Positions 34,480 to 47,100 of a stretch of 64,000 nt of DNA are shown here, one piece after another; position 1 is the first letter of the stretch; each line of letters starts with the position of its first letter. The notes beneath the pieces are model-generated. The model did no database searches. It saw only the letters and a program-made list of their open reading frames with translations, and was not told the DNA's origin. This stretch comes from Isoetes taiwanensis. Taxonomy: Eukaryota > Streptophyta > Lycopodiopsida > Isoetales > Isoetaceae. The position numbers and the translations under genes are program-made. The stretch spans positions 310,001-374,000 of the forward strand of contig JAJEKV010000001.1 of assembly GCA_021234155.1 (NCBI GenBank), in the 5' to 3' direction.

Positions 34480-35952
34480 ATTGCTCAACGCGTTAAAGTG
34501 GCCTAGACCCAGATTGTTAGCCACCATGGAATAAAATAATGGCTAAGGTTAGCCAAATGGCTGTTTTATAGCATTTTTGTCAAGAAAAAAAGCTAAAGTA
34601 AATAGAAAAACTTGCCCAAAAGAAAAAATTTGGTCCAATTTTTTTTTGCCGACTAGGTGAGTTTTGAGATTGGATAGTCGAACCTCCACCTCCAGACAGC
34701 TCCACCAAGACAACAATTGGCCAAACCTAAGAAAGAGTGGACAGCTTCACCAAGACAACAATTGGCCAAAACTAAGAAAGAGTGGACTTGGGAAAATGGA
34801 TGGATTAGCCTAGCCGCCGACACCAAGGTATATAGGAACTTTAGGAAATCACAAAAGAACTTCTTGTTTCAAGTACGAAGTTGAAGGAAATTTTTTTTAT
34901 TTTAAGTATGAAGTTGAATTATCAAAGGGAGGATTGTATCTAGAAGGAACACTGCACCTTTTCTTTGAGCTTTAAACATGTGTGTATATGTTTATGTCTT
35001 AATTTATGTCTTTGTTTTTTTATTATATTAAGGAATTATAACAATGATTATAATTGCGTCATTTATTTTTCTATATTAAATTACATTATAATAACGATAA
35101 GTTCAATGACTTTGCCCAAAGGGTTGGATCTTTTAAAATAAGGATAGTGTGATGGCTAATATTTTACCTACATTTTATGAAAGTTTAGCCAAAGCAAGAA
35201 ACGATGATGAAACAAAATCATTTAATTTAGCAAGTGCTAGAAACTTCTAGCTGCAATTCGAATGTAGTTTAGCTAAATCTACTTGGCTATACTAAAAATA
35301 TAGGAGCAGTAATTTATTCCATGTTGACCACGTGATAGATAAGCTAAATCTACTTGGCTATACTAAAAATATAGGAGCAGTAATTTATTTCATGTTGGCC
35401 ACGTGATAGATATTTTGAGCATTCGTAAATAAAATACTACAGCAAGTGTGAACAGGCCTGTTCTATATTTTGCTTTGAACAAGGCACTCCAGAGAATGTG
35501 GGCGACTACTAAAAAGGTGGGTCTCGAGGAATCCGACTATGTTGGGTCGAGGTGACGTGAAGGTGACGGTCATATCAGTCATGCGACCCCATGTCCATCA
35601 AAGAAAGTTCTCCCTTTGATTTCTCACTCTAATCATATGCCAAATTCTTAGAATTGGCAGACTGCGCAAATTCTTAGAAACAGGAAGAAAAACCGAGCTT
35701 GCGTCACGGCAGGGCTGTGGAAATTGACCAATTCCCTAGGAAAATTCCTCATTCTCATCCTACAGAAAGCCCAATGCTTGGCCTAGTCTTATCCTAGAGA
35801 AGCTCAGGCCACGCTTTGTAGGCAGGATTTAATCCCGCCTTAGGAAGTCTTATCCTAGAAGCTTGAGAGCCGATAGCAGAGAATTGGGTTTGGGTAGGAT
35901 TGGAAAGTCGAGACTCGATTTTTATCATTCGGAGAGTCCAGATTAGAAAAAA
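34480..35952. other. Intergenic region upstream of the CASP-like gene
   Basis: No coding sequence is recognised. Tandem duplications lie at 34696-34785 (45-bp unit, accaagacaacaattggcc) and 35271-35410 (71-bp unit, agctaaatctacttggc). The last few hundred bases presumably hold the promoter and 5' UTR of the gene at 35953; no clear TATA box could be assigned. Confidence 0.5.
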
Positions 35953-37040
35953 ATGAGCACAGAGGAAAACACAGACCGAGAGGCCTTGAGGCCTCATACT
36001 ACTGATACAGGGGTTAGCGAGGCGAGCATTTTTAGAACTGGAGACAGTACGGTGGTTGCTGCCCCTGTCCCTGCGCCTCTAAGGCGCAGACGCTATGTTA
36101 GCGATCAGAGAAGCGTTATCTTTGCTGAATTGTTGATCCGAGTTGTGGGCTTAGCAGCTTGTGCTGTTGCCCTTGTCTTCCTTGTCACAAATTCTAACAC
36201 AAAGAACTCTCCAGCTGAGTCTCAGGATATCTTTAGGCCTACTACACCCTCTTCTGACCTTGTGGATAAAGCGAAGTGGAGTACCTATACTAGCTTCCTG
36301 TAAGTTCTTATTAAGTTCTCTGTTTTTAATCCTCTTAAGTAAAATCTTCCCCCCCCCCCCCTTTTTCATTTTTTTCTGCTGGAAATTCTGTCTAATAACT
36401 CCCTTGTTTCTTACCACAGTGTCTTGGCTTATGCTGTTGGTATCTCTGGTGCCTATCTGTTGCTCCACACTCTCCTTGGTCTTATCTACTGTATTGCTGG
36501 AAAGAATTTACCTGCCCACAGTCCATCTTTTGGCTGGCTTGTCTTCTTTGTTGATCAGGTATAATTCTTCACACAGTTGGGTTTTTTTACTTCTTATATC
36601 AAGTTCATGTTTTCAGTTGGGTTTTGCTTATAATTTGTTTCAAGTGTTTGTTTATTATGGTTTGAGTTTTCTTTTAACTGCTTATGATCAAGTGCTTTGT
36701 TTATTATGGTTTGAATTTCTTATTGCTAAAATAAAGGTTATGTACATAACATAGTCTCTGATATGTTTGCTGTTCTGACCTGCTTAATTTGCTGCAGCTG
36801 TTTACCTATGGTCTTGTTGCTATTACATCAGTTGCAGCTGAGACACTTTACATAGCTTACAATGGATCTTCTCATACTGGATGGAATCCTTTTTGTACAT
36901 ACTACGGGCATTTCTGCGACCGAATAAAGATTTCTATTATCCTTTCATATATTGCAGCAATTATGTTGGCCATATCTGCAGCAATTTCAGCCCACAACCT
37001 TTACGTTGATCACCAGCGCAGATACATCTTCCCAAAATGA
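35953..37040 (+). CDS. CASP-like (CASPL) membrane protein, three exons
   Basis: Exons 35953-36299, 36420-36558 and 36798-37040 join in frame (donors cct|gtaagt and cag|gtataa; acceptors cacag and tgcag) into 242 residues. The first ATG gives MSTEENTDREALRPH, a charged cytosolic N-terminus ending RRRRYVSDQR. Four membrane spans follow: SVIFAELLIRVVGLAACAVA (with the conserved Arg), VLAYAVGISGAYLLLHTLLG, LFTYGLVAITSVAAETLYIA and, after FCDRIKIS with the conserved Asp, IILSYIAAIMLAISAAIS. The end is HNLYVDHQRRYIFPK. This is the MARVEL-type CASP-like family (UPF0497). Casparian-strip founders scaffold wall-modifying enzymes at membrane domains; most CASPLs have undefined roles. Length and motifs look complete and nothing is broken. 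It is the only intact host gene here. A possible Helitron end lies 22 bases past the stop. Confidence 0.93.
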
Positions 37041-37984
37041 TCAGCTTAGAGAATATATATGATAGAAACGTGTGCCCGGCGATGCCGGGCATTAGTCGTG
37101 GCATGTGGTATGGGCGTGGACTGCTTAAGTGGAGTAATAGATTGTGTAGATAAGAGAGTGCTTGAATGTAATTGGTAGATATAATGGAACATGTAGGGCA
37201 GAATAAAATTCTCGGGTGGAATAGGATAGGATGCGTAGGTGGACACGATATATTGTAGTGCATATATGGGGTCATATCATGGTATATTTGCATCTAAAAC
37301 ATCAAATGATATGCTATTGACATTGTCATTATAGACATGCACTACAACCTGAATCTAAACAGACATCACATCAAAACATCAAAATATTCCTCTAATAACA
37401 AAATTATAATTCACCTCGCATTGTGTTCCAATTGAAAACGCATTGTTGCTTATATGAGGCAATGAAAAAACACATTGTTGCTTATATGAGTCAATGCAAA
37501 AGACCCATTTCTATTCTAAATTACTCAAAAATAAATGGTCGCATAGGCATAAATTTGGGCTTAAAGTAATGCCCAATTTAAGGAATAAGGAATTATGTTG
37601 ATTTTATAAATTATTTTTAATTGGTCAACTAATGAATCCATTGAATAATTGTGAACCCGTTAGTTCAACTTACTGGGCAACTTGCATTTGTTTCAGGAAT
37701 TGATCGTATAAAAATTATGTAATGATTGCAGTCCATGTAGCTAAATCACATAAATAAAGTTGGAGATAAGGGTCACAAACACATTCAAGAATATCTCTAT
37801 CTTTTTAAGTCTTATATTAGGCCCAAAAATGTACTATGACTCGACAATGATTAAAACAGCTGATTGCAAAATTTGACAATGAATCAAGCTCTAGAAACAT
37901 CCAATACTATGTTTGATGCAACAAATGGGTTAACTAAAGTTCTGGTAGATGATTCTCTATGCACACCTGGTTCTCTATGTTTAG

Positions 37985-38223
37985 CCCGGGGGGTGCACTT
38001 ATACATAAGGGGGGTATGGCATCTGCGTTCGGAGGGTAGCAAAAAACCCCCCTTGTATACGCAATTTTAAAAAGCAATTTGACCCCTCTGTGTATAGATA
38101 TTGCTCCAAGTTAGTGCCTAAAAACACCCCTAACCCCTAAGTATACGTACGCAAATGATACAAAAAACACCCCTCCGTTGAACTCTCATGGGTTATACGC
38201 TGGTCAAAGGTGAATCCCCCGGG
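37985..38223. mobile_element. hAT-type MITE, copy 2
   Basis: A 239-bp element begins cccggggggtgcactt and ends gtgaatcccccggg. Perfect 8-bp duplications atgtttag (37977-37984, 38224-38231) flank it. It is the same family as 9322-9557 in opposite orientation, sharing inner words such as gtatacg runs and accccc blocks. Confidence 0.92.
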
Positions 38224-41200
38224 ATGTTTAGTTGGATGATTTGCTCCACCTTGACAACCTCGTAGGTTGACACCTTATCCACACAAACATGGCAACATTG
38301 CACACATCATTGCCTAAGATTATGCAAATAGGGCTTGAGATGACGACCTCATTTACACTTAATGAAGAATAGATAGTCTTTCCTCAAATCACTACTCCCA
38401 TTTAGGGTTGGTTAAGGAGGAAGGGCAAATATGGCATATGCATTTCCTACAATCAAAAGTCAAATGTGTCATTTAGGATTCGTTAAAGCATTTAAAAGAG
38501 GAGGGACAAATGTGATATTGCATTGACTAAAAAGCATAGCCAAGAAAATTGGGTTGTGTGTTACCTCAATAGATGAAAATGATAGAAAAGCAATAGGATC
38601 CCAATGTTGCTTAAAAACTTCACCATCCTTATTTAGATGGACCATCAAGTTGAAGATCCATAAGAATGTGTTGCTTAAAAACTTTACCATCCTTATTTAG
38701 ATGGACCATCAAGTTGAAGATCTATATTGTGCTTGAGCGTATTTTATATATTTTGTTGAACTATTGATGAAGCCTGCAATCTAGCATTCCAGGCATTTCA
38801 AAAATACTTATTTTGATTAAGCTCTAAATTGCCTAGGAATGTCCCATTATCTACTCTTGGTAGTAAGATTGTGCCTATATGTCCCCATATCTAAGGTTTA
38901 AAGAAAACGCACTTTCTGTTGTTATATTCATAAGTACTTCGCAAAATAACTCATATGGTAATTGCTTCAAGGAAACACTGTCGTTTGTCATCTTGTTCTA
39001 TTCTGCAAGTTAAAAGCTCCATGAAGTTTAAGATTCATAGTTTGTAGATGGAAAAACAAACAAATAAAAGTTCCTTTATAATGTTTTTGCATATTATTAT
39101 GCCGACATTTTCAGCTGTCATGTCCATAAGGCAAACCGTTCTTGCTTGGTATCCTAGCATGATGGTCTCATCCATTTGCCATCAAATTAATCAACCAAAG
39201 GAGATATTCCCCTTCAACCAAAGGAGATATTCCCCTTCATCTGGTCCAATGTAAGTATTACAGGCAAAAGGATGGTTAGCCAAGCTGATACTAAAGCAGA
39301 GGGAATAGATCTACAACATACACATTACACAAACAAAGTGCCAATATATAATCCTTATGGTCAGGATATAAACTCTTCCATCGGATTGCTTCAGTATAAG
39401 CACAAAGTTAGTGAGACAAAAAAATGTTTAGCTAGTTTCTGAAATTCTGAATGGCTCTAAATCTGTTTAAATTCTCTCCTCCTCCTTTTATATGATCTTT
39501 GATTTGTGACTATCTCGCTAGTTTCTTTGTGCATCCTTCATGGTGGAAGAGCACCGCCTAATGCAATGGTCCAGACCTATCAACTGTTTCTAAAAATACA
39601 GAATATAATATTTTGAGATAGCTAGCAACCATGCCATTGCTAAGAAATGGCCGATGCAAAGACTGAAATCTGGTAAGCATCACCATCTAGCAAAGGATAC
39701 CATGGCCCGTCACCAAGTTCTGATTTTATCCATGATAAAATATCAAGATATCCTGTCACCTTTGATATACACATTATGCCCTTAAACTACTTGGTTTTGT
39801 TGCACACCAACCTTTCTGATTAACTTTTGCTGCAATATTCATCAAGGCTTGGGAAATGGCTCTATCTTCTGCTACAAACCCCTTGCAATCTTCCAATGGT
39901 TCATCTGCTACATCATCCAAGCATTTCTTATTCCCTGTAACCAATTCCTTAAAAAAAAAAAAAATCCTTGAAGGCAAAGTTGCACCAACCTTTGGATGTT
40001 CTCCAGTAAACCTTTAACTTACAAATGACAATAGCCCACTCCACCCGAATGTTAAATTGCTTGATGTGCGATTAAGGGTACAACATCAAGCTTGTATCTT
40101 ACAAAGGCCAAGAGCCCGGTTTGTAGATTTTGGTGGAGCAATTTATTTCTTCCTTCATTCTTAATTGCCGGGAGTACCTCTGCAAAACCCATAACGATAA
40201 GCAAAATGGAGGTGCATTCAAACAAAGGGAAAACAAAGGACATCAAAGTTCAATTTTAATTTGGCAAAAAGCTCTTTAGAGGATTTAAGGCAAGAGGTTT
40301 CAACCTGCATGTATGTGCTTTTAAGGAAATAACTCCAACTTCGCTTCGGATAAGAATAAACAAAATAAAAATACCCCGATTGAATGTTGTCGCGCCTCAT
40401 CTCCCATCGTCTGGTGCAATCTATAGTGGCCTTGAGCAGCTTGCTCCAATATAGCCAAGGTGCTATTGTGGGCCCTAAATCCATCCATCACATTGAATAT
40501 GAAAGGCCTCTGAAAATCCTAAACCTGACTGTGGTGGCCTGGGTTTCTAAAATAGTGGTGGCCTGCAAAGGAAAAAATCTTATAAAATCTTGAGATTCTA
40601 CCATAATTCTGCAGAGAATATTTATGAGAACATCCATGCAAACCATGTGAGTCAGTTTAGCAAATACAGTTAAGGCCACATTATTTATTGCAAGAGCCTA
40701 AGCTTACCATATTGACCCACAATGACCCCACTGATGGAGTCCCAACTGCTCTGCTCAAAAAAACGTAAAACTTGCAGCTTCTATAAAATGCAAGACAAAT
40801 AGAAACAAGAGTTTAGGTGTTAGGGTTCTACACCTTTAGCAATTCCTCCAAAAAAATGTATGATGGTTGTGGCGATGGATCAACAGCTTCAAAGACCGTT
40901 TCTGTCGGCTATGTTCCTATGATCTGCTCTTGCATTGCAACAAAACATAAATGATGGAAGGCTTGAACAATAAATATTACAAACATGATGACTTTTTCAA
41001 CTATTTAGGAAGGCATCAGTGTGTTCAAAGCAAAGCATTGATTTTGTAAAGATAATTGTATGGCTTTCCATGCTTCTGACCACAAAAGACTTTCATCATG
41101 TGGCCTTGTTGGCTACTATTCTTACACAATGTGCAACTATTTAAAAGCAAGAACTAAATGGATTGACCTTACTGCGCAAACTTTATATTCTCACATCAAG

Positions 41201-42489
41201 CTGTTTGGTGAACTCCACCACACTACATAATAAAAGGGACCACTATATAAATCTAAATAGAACAAAAAAAGGAAGGACTAACCATGCAAAATACAGAGCC
41301 CCCATGATATTACCTCCTGCAAAAAATAAAATTTGCATAAGCCAAGAGTGGTTGGTACTTCATTTCCAACACAAATATACTTGTGTTTGCCAAATGTTTT
41401 GCAAAATTCAGCTTATCGAAGTCCGATTGCAACTCACATTGAAACTCACGGATTTGATAATGCAAAAAAAATTGTCCATTTCAATCCACTGTTACTATCT
41501 CATAGTTTGTATTTGCAAAAGATTCAGAACCATATGATTTGCATCATAGCCCACGACTTGCTCACGGTGATGGCAAACCATTACTAATGTTAAGTAGCTC
41601 ACTCTTATTGGATTTGTCGACCATGGATCTATATTAAAGCCAAAAGGTCGGTTTTCAACGATCAAAGCATTTGCAAAAGAATCTAGTTCTAAAAAAAAAA
41701 ATTTACACTTCATGACATACATGATCAATGCGAATCATTTTGGCTTCCCAAAAACATGGGCTCTCATTACGCTTTATTCAATCAAGAAACAGTAGGGCGT
41801 GATGTCGGGTTGCTTGACTTCGTGATAAGAAATGATGATCCGTTGTAGGTCCAGTAAAGAATGGCTATAAAATGCCTCATAGAAGCTCCCACCTCCGACA
41901 ATGGATGTTGCCTTGCTCCATCGGACATCCCGTGAGAAAAAAAATATTAGAGTATACTTGTCCCTATTGAGAAATAGACCTCGCAAATCGTCAAAATAAC
42001 TTCAAAAACCTTCATGTAGTAAGAATTTTTTTGACTAAAACGGCCAAAGCATACAAACCTTTTCTGCTCTGAGCTCTGGACAGAAATCAACCCCAGTTCC
42101 CAGCTCTTTTTTTTTACCGACCAGGCTTGTTATGCAGTTTCTTGGATTTTGCAAGGTGCTCGGAGATGTGCAAAGAGATGGTTTAAAATGTTGGGCATTC
42201 AACCTCATAAAACTTTCAATCCGTAACTATACAGTACCTGTAGAATATATAAGATATGCTTCAATCCACAGTAGCATAATGCAGAAAAAATACATGAAGA
42301 ACAGCATATAACTTACCCAAAGAATTTAAGGTTTGCTGTGCTCTGCTAATCTCGTTCTCCTTATAAAAGTCTACTAACCCCTAAGCTGCTGCACCTCTTC
42401 TTATGCTTAGCAGCATCTGAAATGCTCGCTGCCTACATCCCAGTTAAATGCGTGAAATGCAAACGGGTCAACACACAGTTTATGTCAGA
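38224..42489. other. Unassigned DNA
   Basis: There are many short frames, none with a family I can name. A 64-bp-period duplication (38605-38722, tgttgcttaaaaactt) and a 24-bp one (near 39190-39240, ccaaaggagatattcccctt) are present. Some minus-strand pieces between 39774 and 42350 have splice-like edges and could be exons of captured genes, but this stays unproven. Confidence 0.35.
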
Positions 42490-42657
42490 CCTAGATGAAA
42501 ATTTTACCTTCTGTGCTCCAAAGCCATAGCAGCATCCCTAGAATCCCGTTTCTCTCTATCCGCCCATTCTCTGGGAAGGATATCTCAGAGTTTTTCGGGG
42601 ACCTAGACCTGGGCTTCGGGACGTTAGGGAGCAAGAAGCTAAGAATCGACGTTGCCA
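42490..42657 (-). CDS. Possible first exon of a plastid-targeted protein
   Basis: A minus-strand frame starts MATSILSFLLPNVPKPRSRS and stays open to about 42490, where acagaag|gtaaaa could be a donor. The Ser/Arg/Pro-rich start with few acidic residues resembles a chloroplast transit peptide. A further minus-strand segment near 42310-42370 (VDFYKENEISRAQQTLNSLG) followed by gtaag may be a later exon. No family is recognised; it may be a captured or broken gene. Confidence 0.3.
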
Positions 42658-42789
42658 TCGAGCTTTCATCGTTTCAACTCCCTATGCCGGATCTCTGAGT
42701 TGCGGCTAATGGCGGGCTTCCATTCCAACAAAAATTTCAAACCCAACAAAAAAAATACCACCAAAAAAATAGTCCCGCAAGCGGGAGAG

Positions 42790-42825
42790 GGGAACGCCGC
42801 ATGCGGCGTAAGATGCGGCGTTCCC
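42790..42825. repeat. GC-rich hairpin, 13-bp arms
   Basis: gggaacgccgcat and atgcggcgttccc form a perfect stem around a 10-base loop. A smaller one (cccgcaagcggg) lies just before it at about 42775. Confidence 0.85.
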
Positions 42826-43189
42826 TTGGCACGGAACCCAATGCAATCCCAAAATAAAAAAGAAGAAGATGGGTGTAGATATATTCTTTTATCCCTTGTT
42901 GTTTATCAACATTACATATTTGTACATTATTATTGACATTGATTTTCATTTATTGGATTTTACAATAAACATTTACATGATGCACTGTGTCAAAATTTTG
43001 TAATATTTCATGAATATCTACGAATTCTTCGAAAGTTCCATATGATCTGCACAAAATAATAGTAAGCAAAATTATGTTTACTTATGCGTGAAACCTAAAG
43101 CGATGGCCAAGCAAGTAATATCATATGTACCTATTTTGTTTCAAGATTCCTAGCTCCAAAGCATGTGTGTGGAAACGCAAAAATAGTTG

Positions 43190-43240
43190 GTCCATCTCTG
43201 CAACCACTTCAGCACACAACCTCTATGTTGGTCTTCTAAG
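43190..43240 (+). pseudogene. Fragment resembling the last exon of the CASP-like gene
   Basis: The plus strand reads SISATTSAHNLYVGL, close to AISAAISAHNLYVDH at the end of the intact gene (about 36985-37010); the nucleotides also align (ttcagcacacaacctctatgttgg). Only about 45 bases match, so it is a small piece of a paralogue or a captured scrap, in the same orientation as the gene 6 kb upstream. Confidence 0.5.
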
Positions 43241-43423
43241 TATAAGGCCATGCCATGAAAATTCAAGAAGTGTGGCATCCATTCCCATTACCGCAAGCTT
43301 GAAAGCACATGATCAGCATCTTAAAAAGACAAATTTGATCATAAAAGGGTTCGTGAAGCATTCTAAAGATTCTCGAGTTGCCTGTGCCATGTATTACATA
43401 GGAAACGTTCCCCACCAAGAGGC

Positions 43424-43508
43424 TGTTTCCAGGTGGGAACCGCCATGAGTGGCGGAGCCGTAAGTGGCAGCGCCGCCAGCAAGTGGGCGCCAGTTCCCAC
43501 TGGAAACC
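43424..43508. repeat. Short foldback element
   Basis: gtttccaggtgggaac (43425-43440) and gttcccactggaaac (43493-43507) are inverted copies with one extra base. The GC-rich centre (gccgtaagtggcagcgccgcc) folds further. It may be a tiny MITE. Confidence 0.6.
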
Positions 43509-44133
43509 ACCGAATCAGTGTGTAAATTTGACGGTTTTAGAAGTACGGGGAAAATATTTTATACTTTTTCGATGACAGAAAGTCTCAAATTCCAACCTTT
43601 CATATGCCAGACAAAAATTTAAAATGACAGAATCCAAATTTTTAACAAAAATACATAGAAAATTCACGTTTTATATAATAACGTATCAAAAAAGAGTACA
43701 TGATCAATTAACAAGCGGCATTGCCTCTTTCTATCTTTTGCTTCATACCAATCCTTACAACATGCTTGCCGATCTATGGACTCAAATGGTGCATCCCATA
43801 ATGACACTAGCATAAGTGCATCAAGTGTCAATAGGTTCATACAAGCTCTTGTAGCACTCTAGGCTGTGAAACATTCAACAGGCAAGCAATCCGCTGATGA
43901 CAGTTCCTCTTCCCCAGCCCGCCAAAATTTCTACGGGTAGCTACATGTCAGGCCGAATTTCTTGAATGAATGCTATTGGTATTTCGTAATAGTAAGTTTC
44001 ATAACTGATTGAGTAGTTCAATAGTTGGTTGGATGATAATTTGTGATATCATAATTAATATTATTTATTGTTAGAACCATTGATTTGGTTTCAATTTTTA
44101 AATATATCATTATCCTATTATTATTATTATAGA

Positions 44134-47100
44134 TATGAGGGTGGTTACATAGGGGGGTGTTACATATCCATATCGATCTCGGCCGTCCATTTTTTAAGGT
44201 GGCAGTGTGTCATGATCTGGATGTGGCATGCACAACATGTCTTGACTGTTGGATCAAAAGGGAAGGATAAATCATAGCCCTTGAATTTTTTAAGGAAGGT
44301 GCAAAGAAGGTCCCTCAAAAGTGCTTTTTGGTGCAACCAATCTCAGCCATTGGATCAAAAGGGGGAGGTGAAATCTTGGCCATTGAATATTTTATTTAAA
44401 TGCAATTTTTTATTAGAGGAGGTGAGGTGACACCGTTATTTAATAAAAAAAGTAGTGATGTGACACCAACATTTACGAGTGGACTTTCTCGGAAGCTTCC
44501 TTTCTATAATCATCTTCAAGGGCCCGTAACTTACAGTAGAGGGGTCGGATGAAGGTGGGACCCATGCCGTTGGATTCCTCTCGTCGAGAGCTTTTTAAAG
44601 AGTGGTGCCTTGGCATCATTCTGTCATAGTAAGACTCAATGTGATCGAATATTGAGAATCTTCATGGAATCTTACAGAATCTATTATAATTTAGGAGAAT
44701 CTCCGAGAATCTTCATGGGATCTTAGAGAATCTAGAGGAATCTCATTGGAATATTAGGGAATCTATGGGAATCACAAGAGAATCCTTGAGAATCTAAGGA
44801 ATCCAAGGGAATCTTCATAAAATATTTTAGAACATAGGGGAATGTTGGTGGAATCTTGGAGAACCTGGGAACTCTTTGTAAGAACTAGAGAATATACATA
44901 GAATACTAGGGAATCTTGGAGAGTCTATAGGAATGTTGAGAAATCTAAGTAGGAAACTGAGGAATCTTCATAGGAACTTGGAGAATCTATGGGAATCTCG
45001 ATGGAATCTTAGAGAATCTAAGGGAATCTTGATGGAATCTTGGAGAATCTAAAGGAATCTTTGTAGAGTCCAATGGAACCTAAGAGAATCTTTGGAGTAT
45101 ATAGGAATCTCAGGAGAATCGCTAAAAAAATCTTTGACAATTTAGGGGAATCTTGATGGAACCTTGAAGAATCTAAAGGAATCTGTATAGGATCTTAAAT
45201 AATCTAAGAGAATTGATATGGAATTTTTAGGAATCTAAGAGAATCTTTGGAGAATCTTTGAGGACCTAGGGCAATCTAAAGGAATCTCCATAAAATCTTT
45301 GGAATTTAAAGGGAATCTTGATGGAATCTTGGAGAATCTCGAGCCTACATAGAATCTATGGGAATCTTGGAAGAATCTTTGGAGATCCACAAGAATCTAA
45401 GTGGATTTTAATAAAAATTTTGAGACTTCAAGGGAATCTTGATGGAATCTTGAAGAATCTAGAGTAATCTTTATAGAATCTAAGGGAATCTAGGGGTAAC
45501 CTACATAGAACCTTGACAAACCTGGAGGAATCTTGGAATATTCTTTAGAAATCTAGAAGAATCTCAAGAGAATCTTAGGGAGCCTATGGAAATCTTAAAA
45601 GAATATTTGAAAATCTAGGAGAATCTAAAGGAATATCTATAGAATCTTATAGAATCTCGAGGATTATCAAGGGATCTTGTGGAATATACGGGAAAATTGA
45701 TGGAATCTCAAAGAATCTAGGGGAATCTTTACATTACTTTAGAGAATGCAAGAGAGTCTTTATAGAATCTTCATTAGATGGCTCTGCATTTGGCTTCTCG
45801 TCGAATTTGTACACTCTCTCATAGTACAACCACTTGTATATATAAAATTATTCTATGTGTACCTTGAAAACGATGTACCCATCGTGTATATGATATGTTA
45901 AAAATATGTAACACGCTTCTTTACCGTCAGATTGGGGCTTTGATTGAGTGGCGCGATGTGAGCCATTGGATTATGGATGAGTCATGCATGGGGCATGCAT
46001 GGCCATGCATGAGGGCATGCAACACATCCCTGGACCATGGGATCAAAAGGGGAGGCGAAATCATGGTCCTTGATTTTTATAAGAAAGGTGCAAGGAAGCT
46101 TCCTCAAACGTGGATTTGGTGCAACCAATTTTAACCGTTAGATCAAAAGGGGGAGGAGAAATCCTAGCCATTGATTTTCTTATTAAATTAGAATTTTTTA
46201 TATTAAAGGAGGTGAGGTGTCATCCTTATTTAATGAAAAGATAGTGAGGTGACAACTCATTAATTATGAAGCTTTCTTAGAAGCTTCCTTTTTTGCACCG
46301 CCTTCAAATAACTTTATCTTGCGATGGAGGTCTCGGATCAAAGTGGGACCCATGCCTTTGGATTCCTCTCATCAAATGCTTTCCAATGAGTAGTGGTTTG
46401 GCATCATTCCGTGCAATGTTAAATAATTTAGAGGAATATTCATAGAATCTACGGGAATCTGAGAGAATCTATGTAGAAACTTGGGGAATCTAGAGGAATC
46501 TTGGGATAATCTTTGAAAATCAAGGGAATCTCAAGAGAATCTTAACGAATCTATGGGAATCTTAAAAGAATCTAGGGGAATCTAAGAAAACCTTCAAAAA
46601 AGGTTTAAGAATCGAGGGAAATCTTGATGGAATCTTAGAAATCTCAAGAGAATCTTGATGTTATCATTATCATTATATGTATAAAATTATATGATATGTT
46701 AAAAATATGTAACACGCTTCTTTACCGTCAGATTGGGGCTTTGATTGAGTGGCGCGATGTGAGCCATTGGATTATGGATGAGTCATGCATGGGGCATGCA
46801 TGGCCATGCATGAGGGCATGCAACACATCCCTGGACCATGGGATCAAAAGGGGAGGCGAAATCATGGCCCTTGATTTTTATAAGGAAGGTGCAAGGAAGC
46901 TTCTTCAAAAGTGGATTTGGTGCAACCAATTTTAACCGTTAGATCAAAAGGGGGAGGAGAAATCCTAGCCATTGATTTTCTTATTAAATTATAATTTTTT
47001 ATATTAAAGGAGGTGAGGTGTCATCCTTATTTAATGAAAAGATAGTGAGGCGGCAACTCATTAATTATGAAGCTTTCTTAGAAGCTTCCTTTTTTGCATC

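Larger units (their letters stand above)
37062..44133 (-). mobile_element. Possible degenerate Helitron E
   Basis: At 37074-37090 a perfect hairpin (gcccggc-gat-gccgggc) sits next to agaaacg..atag, laid out like the Helitron A-D 3' ends but with CTAT in place of CTAG on the minus strand. About 7 kb away a minus-strand TCTATAATAATAATAATAGG preceded by A (44133) resembles the family 5' end. The link between the two ends is inference. The interval contains a hAT MITE, a CASP-like exon fragment, GC-rich foldbacks and unassigned sequence. Confidence 0.35.

Noticed and set aside
45895-46935. A duplicated 79-codon gene
   Set aside because: Both frames sit in the spacer of a satellite duplicated by 801 bp; no homology or splice signals, and the shared frame follows from the duplication.
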